Assembly (NCBI GenBank): GCA_963573385.1
Contig: CAUYLG010039163.1
Location: 62,001-126,000 of the forward strand
Length of the DNA stretch: 64,000 nucleotides
From: Cacajao melanocephalus
Lineage: Eukaryota > Chordata > Mammalia > Primates > Pitheciidae
Direction: 5' to 3'
Under the pieces are notes generated by a model that did no database searches, was not told the origin of the DNA, and saw nothing but the letters and a program-made list of their open reading frames with translations. This document shows, one piece after another, positions 1 to 11,300 of this stretch; positions within the stretch are counted from its first letter, which is position 1, and each line of letters opens with the position of its first letter. The position numbers and the translations under genes were made by a program.

Positions 1-468
1 ATTACTTACCAAGAACATTTTTATCCAGGGCAAATGTTTATTCCCTCTATCATTCAGCGCCTCAGTCTCTGCGAGAAATCAATTTCCACTCTGCCTTTCC
101 CTCCTATTTCTTAAAAAGAGAGCGAGGCGGATAATTCTTAAGCTTCGGGGTCCGGAGGCAGATATTGCCGGGGCGGAGGGCAGAAGACTCCCACGGCGCT
201 CTTCACGGAGACCCCGCGCTGAGCGCGAACCCGCGGGGAGGGCGGGGATCTTCTCTGGGGAGGGTGCTCGGGGCAGGTGGGGGGATGCGTTCCGCAGCCA
301 AAACAGAAGTCATCCGCGAACAGATCGGCAGCCTCTCGGTCACACGGGCAGCGCCCTGGGAAGCAGGTTTCAGGAGGAAGGGGACGTTCCTGGAGAGAGA
401 CGGGGGCCTGGGCTTGCGGAGGGAATGAACGGGGCAACGACCGGAGCAGGGGGCAGGAATAAAGCGCG

Positions 469-476
469 TCTTACCG
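469..476 (-). other. Candidate splice donor, minus strand
   Basis: The minus strand reads GGTCG followed by GTAAGA, a good 5' splice-site core, inside the CpG island. It would end an exon transcribed leftward from the island, away from BRINP3. A second donor-like site (minus strand CTTG followed by GTAAGTAAT) sits at positions 1-10. Together they make a divergent spliced non-coding RNA plausible, but no transcript evidence is available here. Confidence 0.25.
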
Positions 477-587
477 ACCGAGCAGGCGATCGTGTGTTCA
501 GGGTTGGGACCCGAACACCGCCAGACCACGCGTTCGGCAGCAAAGCCGTTTCTAGCGCGCGCTCCCACAGCAACCGCGGGAATCCGA

Positions 588-609
588 GCGGGGGGCGGGG
601 GGCGGGCGC
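588..609 (+). other. G-quadruplex-prone G tract
   Basis: Four or more closely spaced runs of three to six G fall within about 20 bases inside the CpG island. This fits the intramolecular G-quadruplex pattern on the + strand. Such tracts are common in CpG-island promoters and overlap Sp1-type GC boxes. Folding is inferred. Confidence 0.6.
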
Positions 610-717
610 CTCGGAACCTGCCACTGGGTCCCCAGGGACGGTCCTCACAGCCCCCGAAGCTCCGGCTTCTCAGGCAGGGCGTTCGGAGCTGAGGGCTCAC
701 AGGAGGCCGCTGCGTCC

Positions 718-791
718 CGCCCCGTCCCGGCCCCCCCGGAGCCTCCAGCCCCGCGCCCCGCGCCCCGCGCCCCCCGCCCCGCGCCCCGGCC
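718..791 (-). repeat. C-rich CCCGCGC repeat, minus-strand G-quadruplex candidate
   Basis: A short degenerate tandem repeat of a CCCCGCG-type unit at about 749-789 is preceded by runs of five to seven C at about 729-740. On the minus strand it reads as many G runs separated by one to three bases, a strong quadruplex pattern. It is likely unstable and hard to sequence, so its length may vary between individuals or assemblies. Confidence 0.6.
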
Positions 792-970
792 TCCTCCGCA
801 GCTCCAGCCCCTCCACCGCCACCCGCGCCCCCACCCCCGCCGCCCCACGCGAATCGCTGACGACTTGATCCTCGAAAGGTGACCGGTCGCAGCGCTTTGC
901 TTGGGGAGCCGCGGGGTTGGCTGCGGTGGGGGCCTCCTCACTGCGCCTCCCGCAGTTGCAGCGAGTGAAC

Positions 971-2830
971 ATGTTCAAGGGGAACACCAGGGAAACGCGC
1001 TGATGGAATACTGTTAATCCCAATAATAACACTCCCAACGCAGGTCACTCTGAAAGAACCGAGCGTGAGAAGATCAGAGCAGGATTTCCGAAGCGGTGCC
1101 CTCTCCAATTCTCATTGGATCCTCCCCAGCAGCCTAAATCATTCTTGCTGCTCTATCTATCAGGATGGCGACAGCCTTGCACACTAGTTCTCTCTTTATC
1201 TCGTTGTCTGCAACACATCCTTTTACTTCTCTTTGCAGATTTATCTGTATTCCACCTCCTGTTCTCTGGGGTTCCACAGCTTCTGTCTTTCCCCACTGCA
1301 TGGGGATGTACAGCCTGTAAATTTTCACTTTGCTTAAGGATCACCACGAATCACCCCCCATCCCACCCCCACCCCCCAATATAAAGCATTTTCACATTCC
1401 GTTTTCTTGCCTTGGGGGTTCGTGGCTCTCTGTGTAACTGGGTTTTACTTGGTTACATGCCACCAGCAACTGCTGATTCTTTCAAAGTCCCACTATCCTG
1501 CAGCTCACTACTTTACCTTGATTTGGAAGATCATGGACTATTTCTTTGAATCTTGGATATATTTTTCTCACAGTCTTCTTGCTCCCTGAAATTTCCTCTG
1601 GTAAGTTATTCTCTTTATCTGCTACTAGAAACTTAACTAGTGTTATTTTTAATAAGCTCTGTTTTGTTGAAATATTTCATTTTTCACGTTTTTGTTACTT
1701 TCGGACCTCGAAGATCCATATGGCCGTATTTATTAATTAGCATGTTAGTGGTAATTGCACTACTAAGACATATCCCATGTCATGTATTACACCCATATCC
1801 CATATATTACCCCAATATCTTTTGCCTTATTATTTTTTTTAAATTTCTGTCCTCATTTCTATTACAGGTTACATAGACATTAACTCCCCCCCCCCCATCA
1901 CCCTTCTTGGCACACATTCCTGGGCCATTTGAAAGGTCACATTTTATATGTTTATTTAAGAGAGAGCTTAAAAGAGACTAGACAATTACAAGGTCAGGAA
2001 AGTTCACTGGTCTGATCTTCAGAAGGTTGTTCAGGTCAGTATTTGTTCATCATAAGCAATGACATGGCTGAGGGAGGACTTTGTTTTAAAGTGCACTTTT
2101 ATGAATTTAGCAGGACCTTAAGCACTAAAATGCCACTGAATGGTAAGAAGAGGACTGTGAATTTTGAGGGCACCATTTTTTTTTCTTAAAATATTTCAAA
2201 TCACACATGAACACGTTATTTTGGGCACAGCATTTTAATTTAGACATAGTATTTGGCAGTACATTTCTGATTTTGTGAATTAGCTGGTGAACAGTTAATT
2301 GGACCCAGAGCACTCATTTCAGAGAGGAGCCATGAGAAGAAACCCCTGATTATCTTGGTCCTAATAAATTGAAATTCAAGAACAGACTTTACATGAAAAA
2401 TGTAATTGCCTCACTCTTCCTGCTTGTGTAACCCCACCCCCCGTTTTTAACAGGCATGTGAATATGGTCAGTGCCTTTTGCTTTTATGAACGTTTCTGTG
2501 GACTTAACTGACAAGACTATCACCTCCCCTTCAGTATAGTTGTTTTGAGAAATATTTAAATCTTTACTTTTACTTCATGTATTGACACATAATGAGGAGA
2601 GCACCATATTCATTAAATGCCAAGCCTGCATGTATCAGTAATTTCTAACACCCACTGAGGGTTTTCTCTAAACATCCGCCCCTCCCCCCGCCCCCAAATT
2701 AAGGACAAGTTCCTGGTTTCTACAAATTTCCTTCTATTGGGATAGATGGAGGTAAGAACCTATTGTTCACGCTTTTTTTTTCTTTCCTTCTTTCTTCTTC
2801 TTTTTTTGTAATTTCTGGGAAAGAACTATT
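971..2830. other. Non-coding stretch between CpG-rich zones
   Basis: No convincing gene. The sequence is of ordinary composition, with pyrimidine-rich tracts at 1100-1400 and an 11-base C run at 1886-1896. Small open frames at 1115-1384, 1407-1589 and 1640-1876 show no domain, codon bias or recognisable family and are treated as chance. A possible donor (CAG followed by GTCACT) lies at about 1043. No Alu or L1 was recognised. Confidence 0.6.
1886..1896 (+). repeat. Poly-C run (11 C)
   Basis: Uninterrupted 11-base cytosine homopolymer, prone to length variation and sequencing error. Confidence 0.95.
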
Positions 2831-2831
2831 C

Positions 2832-3660
2832 TTGTCGTCATTGATGGCTGACGCGACAACCCAAGCAATGCTTTTTTAAATTCAAAAGCCCTTTTAGCTC
2901 CCAGACATAAAAGTACTCCAGCTGCAGCGTCACCCCATCCCCCAGTCTCGGGATTCGAGGGCTTTTCCCCTGGACTCCCACCGAGAGGGAACGGGGCTGA
3001 GACCGTGGTCCGCACCACTGGGCGCCCCTCACCCGTCACTAGGTCACTAGTTTCTACCTGGTCTCCTTCCCAGTCCGGTCGTCCCGCCTGACAAGCCAGT
3101 GCCATCAGAGTCCGTGACTTCATTGGAAGAAACGAGGGCTTCATACAATTCAATTCAAGCATCCTCTTTGGAGGACTGCTGTTATTGCGCAAGGGTGGAG
3201 GGAGGAAAAAAAAAAAAAAACTTTCAGTGCAGTCAGATCCAGTAAGGAACAGACGTTCGGTATTTAGGTAAGTGCGTTTTGCTGTGTTATACGTGAAGCT
3301 CACGCGTGTGAAAGGGAAATTGACATCTGAAGGGCTCCCGCAGCCAAGAACGTTTTAACTGGAGGGTTATCAACAGGCGACTCTGCCTGGAGATTTCTCC
3401 GCAGCTCGTGGCAACGCCTGCGCCACCTGAGCTCAGGGAAGGGAGGAGAGCAAGGTGCCTGGTTGACCCGCTGGCCCCAGGCTTGGGGCTGGTGTGGGAA
3501 TGACCCGTGCGTGCAGGAAAGGTGCCCACCGCACTCAGACCCGCTAGCGCGGGCTCTTACTCGGCCCCTGCCGCGAACGTGTGCTCGGTGTGGGCATTCG
3601 CAGCCCCACAGAGTGGGGTGCGCCAGGGGGTTTCCATCCTTCCAGAATGCTCCATTTCCA
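2832..3660. promoter_or_regulatory. BRINP3: Second GC/CpG-enriched zone, candidate promoter region
   Basis: GC and CpG rise again, for example around 2850, 3000-3090, 3300-3430 and 3530-3620, with an A/T interruption near 3206-3221. A strong splice-donor match (TTAG followed by GTAAGTGC) lies at 3268. No coding sequence is recognised, and the minus-strand frame 2767-3303 has a low-complexity lysine/phenylalanine end typical of chance. This is weaker than the island at 130-970 but closer to the TATA-like boxes at 3820 and 4548. It is probably part of the BRINP3 promoter region or first-exon area, with low certainty. Confidence 0.4.
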
Positions 3661-3817
3661 ACCTTCCCAAGCCAAACTTGGGCACACCTCTTCTGTATGA
3701 GAGAACAGACTTCAGATCTCTGGAGTCTCTTAATACCTTTTTGCGTTAATATTTATCTAATTTATTTTAATGAGCTATAGTTAATGTTAGTAAACGACGG
3801 TTCCTGAGGATGCCTGC

Positions 3818-3827
3818 GGTATAAAAC
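3818..3827 (+). promoter_or_regulatory. BRINP3: TATA-like box, candidate BRINP3 promoter
   Basis: GCGGTATAAAACCC is a textbook TATA box with GC-rich flanks. A start about 30 bases downstream (near 3850) would begin an exon that could run to the donor-like site at 4460/4461 (AAAAG followed by GTGACT) or to 4646/4647 (CAG followed by GTAAGG). It lies directly downstream of the CpG-enriched zone. The assignment to BRINP3 is inferred. Confidence 0.3.
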
Positions 3828-4545
3828 CCTAATCACTGTTCTTGCCTGACTGCGAAGCAGGGTTTAGAACTGCTGAATGACTTCTTAGGCTCTGGGTTGG
3901 AGTATTCTTGCCGACCGTCATCCTTCCTCTCCTTCACCAACTCCCAAGAATCTGGAGGGCGGTGAGGAGAGCGGAAGAGAGTTGGATTTCAACTTGAAGC
4001 CAGAGCTTGGAATACAAGGTTGACGTTAAAAGCAAAGAGTGAAGATCTGGAGTCTGTCTAGCTTATATTATACCCACTTTAAAGCTGGCCTTTTATTTTT
4101 GTTTTCCTCTTTTCTGGAGGTGGGGGTGGGAAGCGGAAAGATCTGGGACTAGGAGCCCTCTCTTCCAGCTCCACCGGAGAGGGGCTGGTGCTTCTTGGCC
4201 GCTGGTTACTGCTGGTGCCAGAGCGAGCCAAACAGTGACAGGGAGTTTAAGTCTCTGATGGCTGTTCTCCTAGTCCCCAAGAGTTGAACCGGAGAGGCTT
4301 TTGCTTTGCACCAGGTCGAGAACGTGATCAGCCCTTTAGGGAGGGAACCTCCTTGTAGCAGGATTTCTACTGGGAAACGCCGTGCAGCCACTACCTCTGA
4401 GATAAGATGCGTGTTTGGAGCTGTGTAGCATGCCCACCGGCTGTCTGAAAGGAGGAAAAGGTGACTAGGGTTGGAAATTAACCTGAGTATCACTTGCAAA
4501 TATTCTAGCTAGTCAAATGTATGTAAGCAAAGAGGAGAGCACCAG

Positions 4546-4556
4546 GGTATAAAACT
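4546..4556 (+). promoter_or_regulatory. BRINP3: TATA-like box, second candidate BRINP3 promoter
   Basis: CAGGGTATAAAACTGCC is followed 90 to 100 bases later by a strong donor, GCAG followed by GTAAGG (GT at 4647). A start near 4578 would give a short non-coding first exon of about 70 bases spliced to 21810. It competes with the box at 3820 and with the CpG islands; only transcript 5' ends can decide. Confidence 0.25.
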
Positions 4557-4639
4557 GCCACAGCAGCTTGGAACACAGATGATTCAGATTTTGGGGACTT
4601 TCTTTTGCGTGTTACTTAGATTTGTTGTCGTCATGCAGT

Positions 4640-4652
4640 TAAGCAGGTAAGG
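4640..4652 (+). other. BRINP3: Candidate splice donor for non-coding exon 1
   Basis: AGCAG followed by GTAAGGAA, with GT at 4647-4648, closely matches the U1 consensus. It is the last strong donor before the long AT-rich stretch that runs to exon 2. Donor strength is seen in the sequence; use is inferred. Confidence 0.3.
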
Positions 4653-6690
4653 AATGAATGTATTTTATTGACAATCATATAACTTGTGTTTTACTAGCAT
4701 GTGATTTTTTTTCTGTTTCAGGCAATGGAATATATGCATTTTCAGTTGGTCCTGCTATGATGCATAACTTCTTAATATTCACATTCATGAATCAGGGTAA
4801 AATGGTTTAGATGTTTGACATGCATTAATTTAACTGCTTAGTGTGCATTTATTTCAATGTTTAGCCATGTTACACAAATCATAAATTGGACCAACGTTAG
4901 AGGAAGAAACGGGAAGGGTAGAGAGTTAGAGGAAGAAATGTATAACCTTAATAAAATATGGAAGATGGCAGTTGCAGAAATGTATTAAAAACATTGCTTC
5001 TTGTTAAGGTCCCAGACCTTAATATATAAAGGACAATTGAAGAACTATTAGGGGCATCTTGAACTAACAAAGTAATTTTGACTACTTGAAAGAACTGTTT
5101 TGTGGGTATTTTCATTATTTTCTCCACCTTAAAAAAATATGAGGAGGGGGTGGGTTGGGTTGTAAAACAGAATGAAAAAAGAAAGCTTGCCCAAGGGCAG
5201 TGTAGTGTATGACCCCAGTAAGAAAACCTTTGGGTTTACACACCAGTTGGAAAACTGAAATAAATAAATAAATAAATTTAGAAAATTATGGCTTTTCTTC
5301 CCCAAATACATTTATTTTACATTCTCAGTTTTGTAGATTGAGCAGCCAAAAGATTTCTTCCACTATCAGATGTTTCTCAATTAAAATGACAAAACACATT
5401 CTGAATACTGAAATAAGTTTTGTTATTATTATTGATATTGTTTTGTTATGTTTTGCTAACATGTTGAAGGAGCCTGGAGTTTCCATACAGTGAAGAAAAA
5501 AAAAAATACTAAAACACCATCATAAAGCTCTCCTATTTGTTAATAACACTCTCTTCTCTAAGAAATTGTATTATTCAAATTATCTCTGGAAATATTTTTA
5601 GTACTTACATTTATTGATGTGGATCCCTGATCAATAATTTTTCTGCTAGTAAGGCTTACTGATAAAATCTTGAAGAAATAAGAAAGATAATTGGAACTTT
5701 GGGTTGTAACATTGCAAAGTTGTAGTGCTTTTCTTAGTTGGATGCAAAAGGTAGTTTTTACTCCACTAGAGAAAGTAATTTGTCAATGGATTTTAACTCC
5801 TCAATACTTTTGCATTTAATCCTCAGTAATTTTATTGTAGTAGATATGTTCATTGTGTGTGTGTGTGTGTGTGTGTATACATATATTTGTATATATACAC
5901 AAATTTTTTGGTGGTTGGAGAAGGTATTTAAGTCTGTGTTGTTTTAATAATGTTTTCCAAATGAAATAGACTCGATACTATATGATGATCAATTTCATTT
6001 TCTTTTAATCAGATCATATTATATAATGTCATCTTTTCATAGAATATCGTCTTAAGAAATTCATCATAATAATAGAAATATACATTAAACTACAATAAAT
6101 CTTGACTTTCTTCCTGCAAAATTATTGTACATTACAGTTAAGTAAATAAAACCTAAGTAGGAAGAAACCATTGGAACTCAAAGTGTGTGTGTGTGTGAGT
6201 GAATGTGTGTGTGTGCAATTTCTACCATTAGCTTGACTTCTAGATTTGTGTATTCTTTAAATAAAAGTGGAATTTCTTTTCCAAGTAGTCTTTTTGTGTG
6301 TTTCTCTCTGCAAGTACAAAGACGATGACTGGTGGGATTTCCAAACTTTTATGTTTCATTTTCCACCTATGATTCAGTTTCTTATGTTTCTTGTATTTGT
6401 TTTTAGTTTTTTTATATTATCTATAAAAGAGAAAGTTATTTACTAGAATAAGAATCTGAAACATTTAAAAATTTAGCAAATTGGATAGTAATATTAAAAG
6501 AGTTTAGATACATATGAGAATATGACACCAATTTGTATCATACTTGTTTTGCACACATATTGTTTTTAGAAAAAATGTAATTTTTCTTGAAAAATATCCC
6601 AAAGATTTTTGGATATCATGATTGTGGCTTATGATTAGTGATGTACTCTTCTAAGGCTTTTAATGTTTTTCTCTTTCACATCCTATATCA
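4653..6690. other. BRINP3: Presumed BRINP3 intron 1, 5' part
   Basis: AT-rich non-coding DNA without a recognisable gene or Alu. It holds a doubled 14-base motif at 4896-4909 and 4925-4938 (period 29), an AAAT run near 5260-5276, and GT-repeat tracts at 5854-5876 and 6183-6216. Confidence 0.6.
5854..5876 (+). repeat. (TG)n microsatellite
   Basis: About 11 uninterrupted TG dinucleotides followed by an imperfect TA-rich tail to about 5900. A second interrupted GT tract lies at 6183-6216. Confidence 0.95.
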
Positions 6691-6691
6691 C

Positions 6692-6797
6692 AGCCAATAT
6701 CTTTAGCATCTATATTTACAATGAATTGATTGGATTACTTGATGTTTTAACATGAAATACATATTTGTGCTCAAATTTTTAAATATTTATATTCAAT
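6692..6797 (+). repeat. Local direct repeat A, copy 1
   Basis: About 105 bases recur with roughly 90% identity over the core at 8232-8354, in the same orientation. Both copies begin AGCCAATATCTTT and share the core around AATGAATTGATTGGATTA and the downstream TGAAATAC / TATTTGTGCT blocks. It has no tail or inverted ends typical of a transposon. See copy 2 and the findings. Confidence 0.85.
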
Positions 6798-6849
6798 ATG
6801 GGTTTCTGGGAAGAGTAGAGTGCTGACACATCTAGACTTCCTTCCTGAA

Positions 6850-6990
6850 TTTCAGTTTTAGTTCTACCTGGGACCACTCTTCATTTATTTTTCTCATCTC
6901 TCACATAGAGAAAACAATGCCTACCTCAGAGAGCTGTAGAGAAAATGACGTTAAGAGATGGGATGCTTTAGAAGACAAATATGTTATAAA
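6850..6990 (+). repeat. MIR-like SINE fragment
   Basis: The order of motifs (accompanied by 'tctcatctctcaca', 'aatgcctacctcagag', then a GATG...TTAGA tail) follows the MIR consensus that usually reads 'tcatctgtaaaatggg...acctacctcacaggg'. It is old and diverged. Assigned from memory of the consensus. Confidence 0.6.
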
Positions 6991-8231
6991 AACGAAATAG
7001 ATTTTTCAAAGGATAACATTTAAGTTTGAATTTTTGATTAGTCATTTTTTATAAACTTTTATCTTCACACAATAAATAATGTTGACAATTTTTTTAAATA
7101 TTAGTATCAAATCTTCTTAGTGGCATATGGTGTCAAATGAATTTAATAAATATTTGATATTGATTGAATGTAACAGTTTTACTATGTATAATTTAAAAAG
7201 TTTGAAATAATACACTTTTTGAGGCATATTAGTTGTTATTTATAATATATTTGCCTTTGCTTTTATTCAGTTTTGGGTAGAGTCACTTTTACAAAATAGT
7301 TACTTTTCATGATTTTTCAGTCATTTAATGAAAAGAACGTCTGATTTCTTAGCAGATTTATATTGTCAACCTGGTGATCTCTACTCTTAACTGAGAACAG
7401 GATTAAAATATTTTCATGTAATAACTTAAAAGTGGAGAAACTTTAAGCAGTCAAACTTTTAATTTCTAAAGCTTTTCCCAAACTCATACAAAGTTTGCCA
7501 GAATTAATTAGGGTGACATCTGGCATTTTTGGTATTTTAATTTAGCAACTACTTGGATAAACTTAATTTGGCACTTAGAAGTATAACTCTGTCCACTTTC
7601 TTTATGCACTATGTGTTCTGTATAATTTTGTTATTTTGGTGTTTATAATTCATAAGTTTTAAAGCAAAGCAAAATAAAAAATAATCTGTGTGAATATTAT
7701 TGATTGCTAATGGGTGACCTTAGCTGCTAAAAGGAGAGGCTAGTGTAATAATCTTTATTCTATTTTAGGAAACATTCTATTTTATTTTTTTAAAATGAGT
7801 CTCAGAGCATGAAATTCTATGATGAACACTAATGACCTTTCTACTGAAGACATACTTGGAAGTTCTGGCCAAGCTCTTAATTTTTTAAAATTTTTTAGCA
7901 GTATCAAATTGCCACAATAACCATTTTATACTGGTTATCAAATGTCCTCACAAGGAACTTTTAAGGCTTCTACCCCTATCTTTTCAAAGCATACATATGA
8001 GCTATCAAGAATATTTGTATCCAATTACTCACCTGCAGACCTATTCAGTTACAAAGTCCTCATAGATAATTACTTCATAAGCTTTTAATCCATTCCTCTA
8101 CACTTAATGTTTAAAATAAAGTATTCATTCATACAGTTCTGAAGTATTTCCCAATTTCGTATTCAAAATAACTAATCATGAGTAATTAATTGATGCTCTA
8201 ATAATTGCAATAAACTCAATTTTGATTTACT

Positions 8232-8354
8232 AGCCAATATCTTTTCCCCAAATGGAAAGATATATCATATATATTTATAATGAATTGATTGGATTAATTG
8301 ATGTTTTATCATGAAATACTTATTTGTGCTCTAATTTTAAATGTTTATATTCAA
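8232..8354 (+). repeat. Local direct repeat A, copy 2
   Basis: Second copy of the segment at 6692-6797, 1540 bases downstream in the same orientation. Relative to copy 1 it carries roughly 20 extra bases after AGCCAATATCTTT and scattered substitutions. Confidence 0.85.
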
Positions 8355-11300
8355 CCATGATAGTATAAATTGAGATGTTGAAAAATGACATGCAATCTAC
8401 TATACTGACAAGTTTTATACATTCTCATTCTTCTATTTCACTGTTCTATTCAATAAGCACTACACATGATTTAATGTTTTATTTTTTAAATTCAGAGTTA
8501 AAAAGTATTCTCAGTGCAACTTATTTTTACTATTTTTCCCAGAAGTATTTGTTTTAATGCCTAAACCCTAATTTACTCAGATGAGATGTGGATATCTTTA
8601 AAAGCACCCAAAGCAAAACAAATTTCTTTTAATAGCTAATAAAGTAGCTACCATATTATAGTTCCAGCAAATTAAATCTATAAAATACACATTTATTGAT
8701 TAATAAATATGTGAACATTACATTAGAATGTATTATAGTTCTCTGCTATGTAAGAATTATTCTCTCATAATGGCGTGTTTCATTTATATTCCATTATAGA
8801 TTTATTGTGAAAGAATACTTATAGATAGACTTATTTTTCCTGATTTCTGTGAGTTTCAGCCAAGCTCATCAGGACTGAGCTGTTTTTTATTAACTTTTCT
8901 GGACTGTTGCATTTTGTTAATTTTAAAAGCTATCTCTAAAATATTGCACTATTAAAAAACAATCTAGTGTTGGGAAGACCAGAATTCAGTAAGCATACAT
9001 TTTAGATTTTTCATTGTCAAATAGTGGCCAGTATATAATTATACTGTTATTTTACAGATTCATTAAATTCTCACGATCACTAATGAAAAATATTTTCTTT
9101 GAAACGTTTCCGATGATGTCCATAAATGTAAGCTAGTCTGAAAAAAGTGATTACATTAACTCAAAGAATAAATTTAGATATTAAAGCATGAGCTTATTCA
9201 AGTATCATCTTAAAAATCACATACCTGTATGAAGGTTGAGTATAATTTCTTTCTGTATAATACATTATGCATATACTTTTAAGATACAAGTTTTTGTATC
9301 TGCTTTTAAATATGTAGTTTAATGCTGTTTGCCAAAACCCCTTCTGTATAGCTAAAGTAAATATAGAACAAAAATTAATACAATTGGGAAGTTCCTGGGA
9401 TAGATAATAAATTAAAGTGGTTTTCGTGACTTTAGTATGGTAACATTTCTGATGGTTTGAAAAATCAGCCCTGTAAATGTACATACACAGAAGAGTTACT
9501 GTTTTTTTCAGATGTGAATACCTCTTAAATAATTATAAATACACTCTAAATTGGTAGAAAAAAATTATAAAAGTTTGAATAAATTATGCAGCAAAGTTAC
9601 ACAAAATACTATTTTAAGATAATCAATGCTTGCTTTAACATTTTCGTATATAAAACAAGCATATTAATATATAGACCAGTCTAGCTTATTCAAAACATTA
9701 CAATTAAATGGCTATACTTGAATTTACAGTAATAGAATTTCTTATTATTCATCCAGACAAGTTCACTAATATATAAAAACACAGTAACACTACATTTTAT
9801 AAATACAGTAAATAATATTGTCAAGATTATACCAAAAATAATGAGGAAGAAGACCACAAGTTTCAATATCAAGTAATCTAGAAGAAAATGAATCACCAAT
9901 GATTAATTAAGAATACCAACAATAACTAGAAAGTATTTTTTTCCTACATACCAATTTTACTTCAGAGGGAGTTTTTTAAACAACATGTTAATTTTATTTT
10001 AAAAGAAAACCTTTCAAGGATAAATGATTATGAAGAAATCTGTGTTTATTAGATGTATAAGATATACTCGTTTCAACTTATTCAAAGTTTATACATGTAA
10101 TTTGGAGTAACTCAAAGACAGCATTATTATTTTTCTTAACGTGAACTAAGAGAAGTGAATCTAGCCTTCTCTATGAATTGAAACTTAAACTTTATACCTA
10201 AAAAAAAAGAGACTTCTGAAAAAAATTTTTAAACACATTCAGAGTATAATTTAGAAATAATTTTAAACGTATTTTTAATTAAATTAATTGTTATATGCAC
10301 AACTTACTTTTGAGTGGAGACACTTTAAGGATTTCTGAGCCTCCTCTACTCCCATCGCGAAAACCACATAAAATTTTGCAATACATAATTCCTTGTTTGA
10401 GAATTTTTATATCAAGGATAGATTATTGACTTATTAAAGGCATAGCTATCTTTGTATTTTGGCTAAATGCTAATATGTTTGAACAGTAACTTACCTATGG
10501 GAAAAAATAATTCAGAGGATTCTTGTTTCCTTTTAGAGTGAACTCTGGCAGCTTTTCATACCTATTTTTCATCCAGCCATTAAATGAAAAAACTTTAACA
10601 AATACCTTCTTCAATCAATTTGAAAGATGAAATAACAAATTACAAGCAGAAGATAGGACAGAATAAAAATGAAAGATCACTTTTGTTATTATTGCTTTTT
10701 AAACTGATCATTCATTCATAGCTGCTATTGAAGGAAATCAATTCTGATTTAGAGTAAGAATCAGCAGCTCCAATAGTAAGTGTTGTGATTAACTGTTAAA
10801 GTATTTCTTTCTCTTTAATAATCTTTAGTAAGGTAAATAAAAGTTTATTATCACATGATTCTTTAATTACTGAAGTGATACAATTTTGACATGCTTTAAT
10901 ATATTTTAGATATAGATTTGCATCAGTCAAAGCTGAAGACAGTTTACTCAAGATCTGAAACCAGACAATTATTAACTCTTAATTAAAAGGTATTTATTAC
11001 TACATATTGATCTCAGATAAGACCAGTAATAGTGATTACTGTAATTATTGCTCAGAAGGTAATTCTTGACAAGTTAAAACAAGATGATTTTTTAAATTAC
11101 CACTTAGTTTGTGCGTGACATGCTAAGAATAGCTAATATTTAATAGTCTATGTCAGACATTATAATGTCTCATTTTAATTTTCTTTCTTTCCAAAATTTG
11201 GCTGATTCTTTTTTATGTAAAGAGTGGCTTCAAAAATATTTTTAAAATGTTTTAAAATATTTTTAAATTTAAAAAAATATTTACTTTTCTTTTGAAATAG

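Larger units (their letters stand above)
130..970. promoter_or_regulatory. CpG island
   Basis: A GC-rich, CpG-dense block rises abruptly out of AT-rich flanks. CpG is frequent here and nearly absent from most of the window. It contains GC boxes (for example around 585-605), C-rich tandem motifs at 749-789 and runs of CCCGCGCC type. Open frames through it on both strands are the usual by-product of stop-poor GC-rich DNA and show no recognisable protein. The island lies about 21 kb upstream of the BRINP3 start-codon exon, so it is a candidate promoter or bivalent regulatory island for BRINP3 and/or a divergent non-coding transcript. The island is seen directly; its target gene is inferred. Confidence 0.85.

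Noticed and set aside
425..868. 147-residue + strand frame and overlapping frames on both strands in the CpG island
   Set aside because: GC-rich DNA has few stop codons; the products are P/R/A/G-rich low-complexity sequence with no known domain.
2767..3303. 178-residue minus-strand frame
   Set aside because: Ends in poly-K and F runs from low-complexity DNA, with no homology recognised and no splice support.
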